From Rhodomicrobium udaipurense JA643 (lineage in GTDB: Bacteria > Pseudomonadota > Alphaproteobacteria > Rhizobiales > Rhodomicrobiaceae): a DNA stretch of 64,000 nt. The stretch is from the NCBI RefSeq assembly GCF_000636015.1, contig NZ_JFZJ01000002.1, positions 1-64,000 of the forward strand, written 5' to 3'. How positions within the stretch are numbered: position 1 is the stretch's first letter; each line of letters begins with the position of its first letter. The notes under the pieces are model-generated. The model did not search any database. It was not told the DNA's origin and saw nothing but the letters and a program-made list of their open reading frames with translations. Positions 63,537-64,000 of the stretch are shown in pieces. The translations under genes and the position numbers were made by a program.

Positions 63537-64000
63537 CGCTACCGTCCTTGAGGCTCTCCCGCCGCTTGCTTGAACGCACAGGCGGTCTCCCGACCCTGAC
63601 ACGTTCCTCACGCGATCATAACGCCCAAACGCTCCTGTTGTTTTCCAGCAAAGTTCGCGGCGGGGGCCAAGGTTCCACCGTCGCCACACGATTATTGCGG
63701 CGAGCGACATATTTCAGGCCGTCCCATGCGCTTCCGAGCGCCGGGGGGCCGCCGCTAGAGCGGTGAACTTTACATTCCATTCGCTTGTAGCACCGCAATC
63801 AAACGAAACCGCACTGGAATCAAACAGTTGCTGATGCTTTTGTGGCGTATGCGTATGCGTATGCGTATGCGTTTGCGTTTGCTTGAGAGCGCGCAGCAAT
63901 GTGGAGCAAAATAATACGCGCCAGAGCCCTAGCGTGACTGCGTGCTCGGGAAAACCTGACCATGCGGATGCGCGAAAAGTTCCTCATCCTCCGCGAAATG
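63537..64000. other. Right-edge region, no supported gene
   Basis: No credible gene is seen. It contains a hexanucleotide tandem repeat (63845-63880), a CCGC-TAGA-GCGG palindrome near 63753, and a stretch (63806-63833) resembling part of 46628-46655 on the opposite strand. These suggest intergenic repeats. Confidence 0.4.
63845..63880 (+). repeat. Hexanucleotide tandem repeat (GCGTAT)4(GCGTTT)2
   Basis: Four perfect copies of GCGTAT followed by two of GCGTTT. It lies in an intergenic stretch. Such simple repeats can expand and contract by slippage. Confidence 0.9.

Noticed and set aside
63845-63880. Tandem repeat as possible CRISPR
   Set aside because: The unit is 6 bases without spacers, and no cas genes are present.

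Overview
The window reads as chromosomal DNA of a GC-rich alphaproteobacterium, most likely of the Hyphomicrobiales (Rhizobiales). This rests on gene content and order: yajC-secD-secF followed by homologues of mitochondrial assembly factors (Mth938/NDUFAF3-like, squalene/phytoene-synthase-like/NDUFAF6-like, ATP12), a phasin, a receiver-only response regulator and a class III alcohol dehydrogenase. A V4R/BchJ-like gene and hemN sit behind a perfect FNR-type box and a perfect TGT-N12-ACA (CrtJ/PpsR-type) site, which suggests a facultatively anaerobic phototroph such as a Rhodomicrobium-like purple non-sulfur bacterium. The genus is inference only.

Layout. 1-12.5 kb holds mainly housekeeping genes: tRNA-Pro(CGG), phasin, rpmB, a PGRP-type amidase, a cNMP-binding/degenerate patatin protein, a PfkB sugar/adenosine kinase, nth, gpmA, dapB, ppa and a YebC family protein. 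12.7-18 kb holds a CsoR-type repressor, phoU, glutathione-dependent formaldehyde dehydrogenase, a small exported protein and pqqCDE without pqqA or pqqB. 18.2-23.5 kb is a minus-strand operon for protein export and respiratory-complex assembly (yajC-secD-secF-Mth938-SQS/PSY-like-ATP12). 23.7-27.7 kb carries a DUF815 ATPase, a thioredoxin-reductase-like flavoprotein, three tandem secreted paralogues and an Lrp-type regulator. 27.9-40.8 kb is a plus-strand amino-acid catabolic island: fused indolepyruvate ferredoxin oxidoreductase, isovaleryl-CoA dehydrogenase, both methylcrotonyl-CoA carboxylase subunits, HMG-CoA lyase, glutaryl-CoA dehydrogenase and a CaiB-type CoA-transferase. A VapBC-like pair sits inside the leucine genes. 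40.9-44 kb holds small stress/membrane proteins, an IsdG-like monooxygenase, an SDR and a Cys-rich secreted protein. 44.2-46.6 kb is an unrecognised two-gene unit (four-TM coiled-coil protein plus exported vWA-like protein). 46.7-64 kb holds dusB, a merR-smallORF-CMD operon, ettA, a DUF1328 protein, a phosphoesterase/lipid-kinase pair, a response regulator, a zinc metallopeptidase, kup, a papain-like secreted protein, the V4R-hemN operon and a GFA-family protein.

How genes work together. The 28-41 kb genes would oxidise aromatic 2-oxoacids (Ior), leucine (Ivd-Mcc-HMG-CoA lyase) and lysine/tryptophan-derived glutaryl-CoA (GcdH with its CoA-transferase) to acetyl-CoA-level products. The 18-23 kb operon couples membrane-protein export with assembly of complex I and F1-ATPase. 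The 61 kb operon makes tetrapyrroles without oxygen and carries matching oxygen/light-type regulatory sites. No CRISPR array, complete insertion sequence or prophage is visible. All calls come from reading the sequence; no database search was run.
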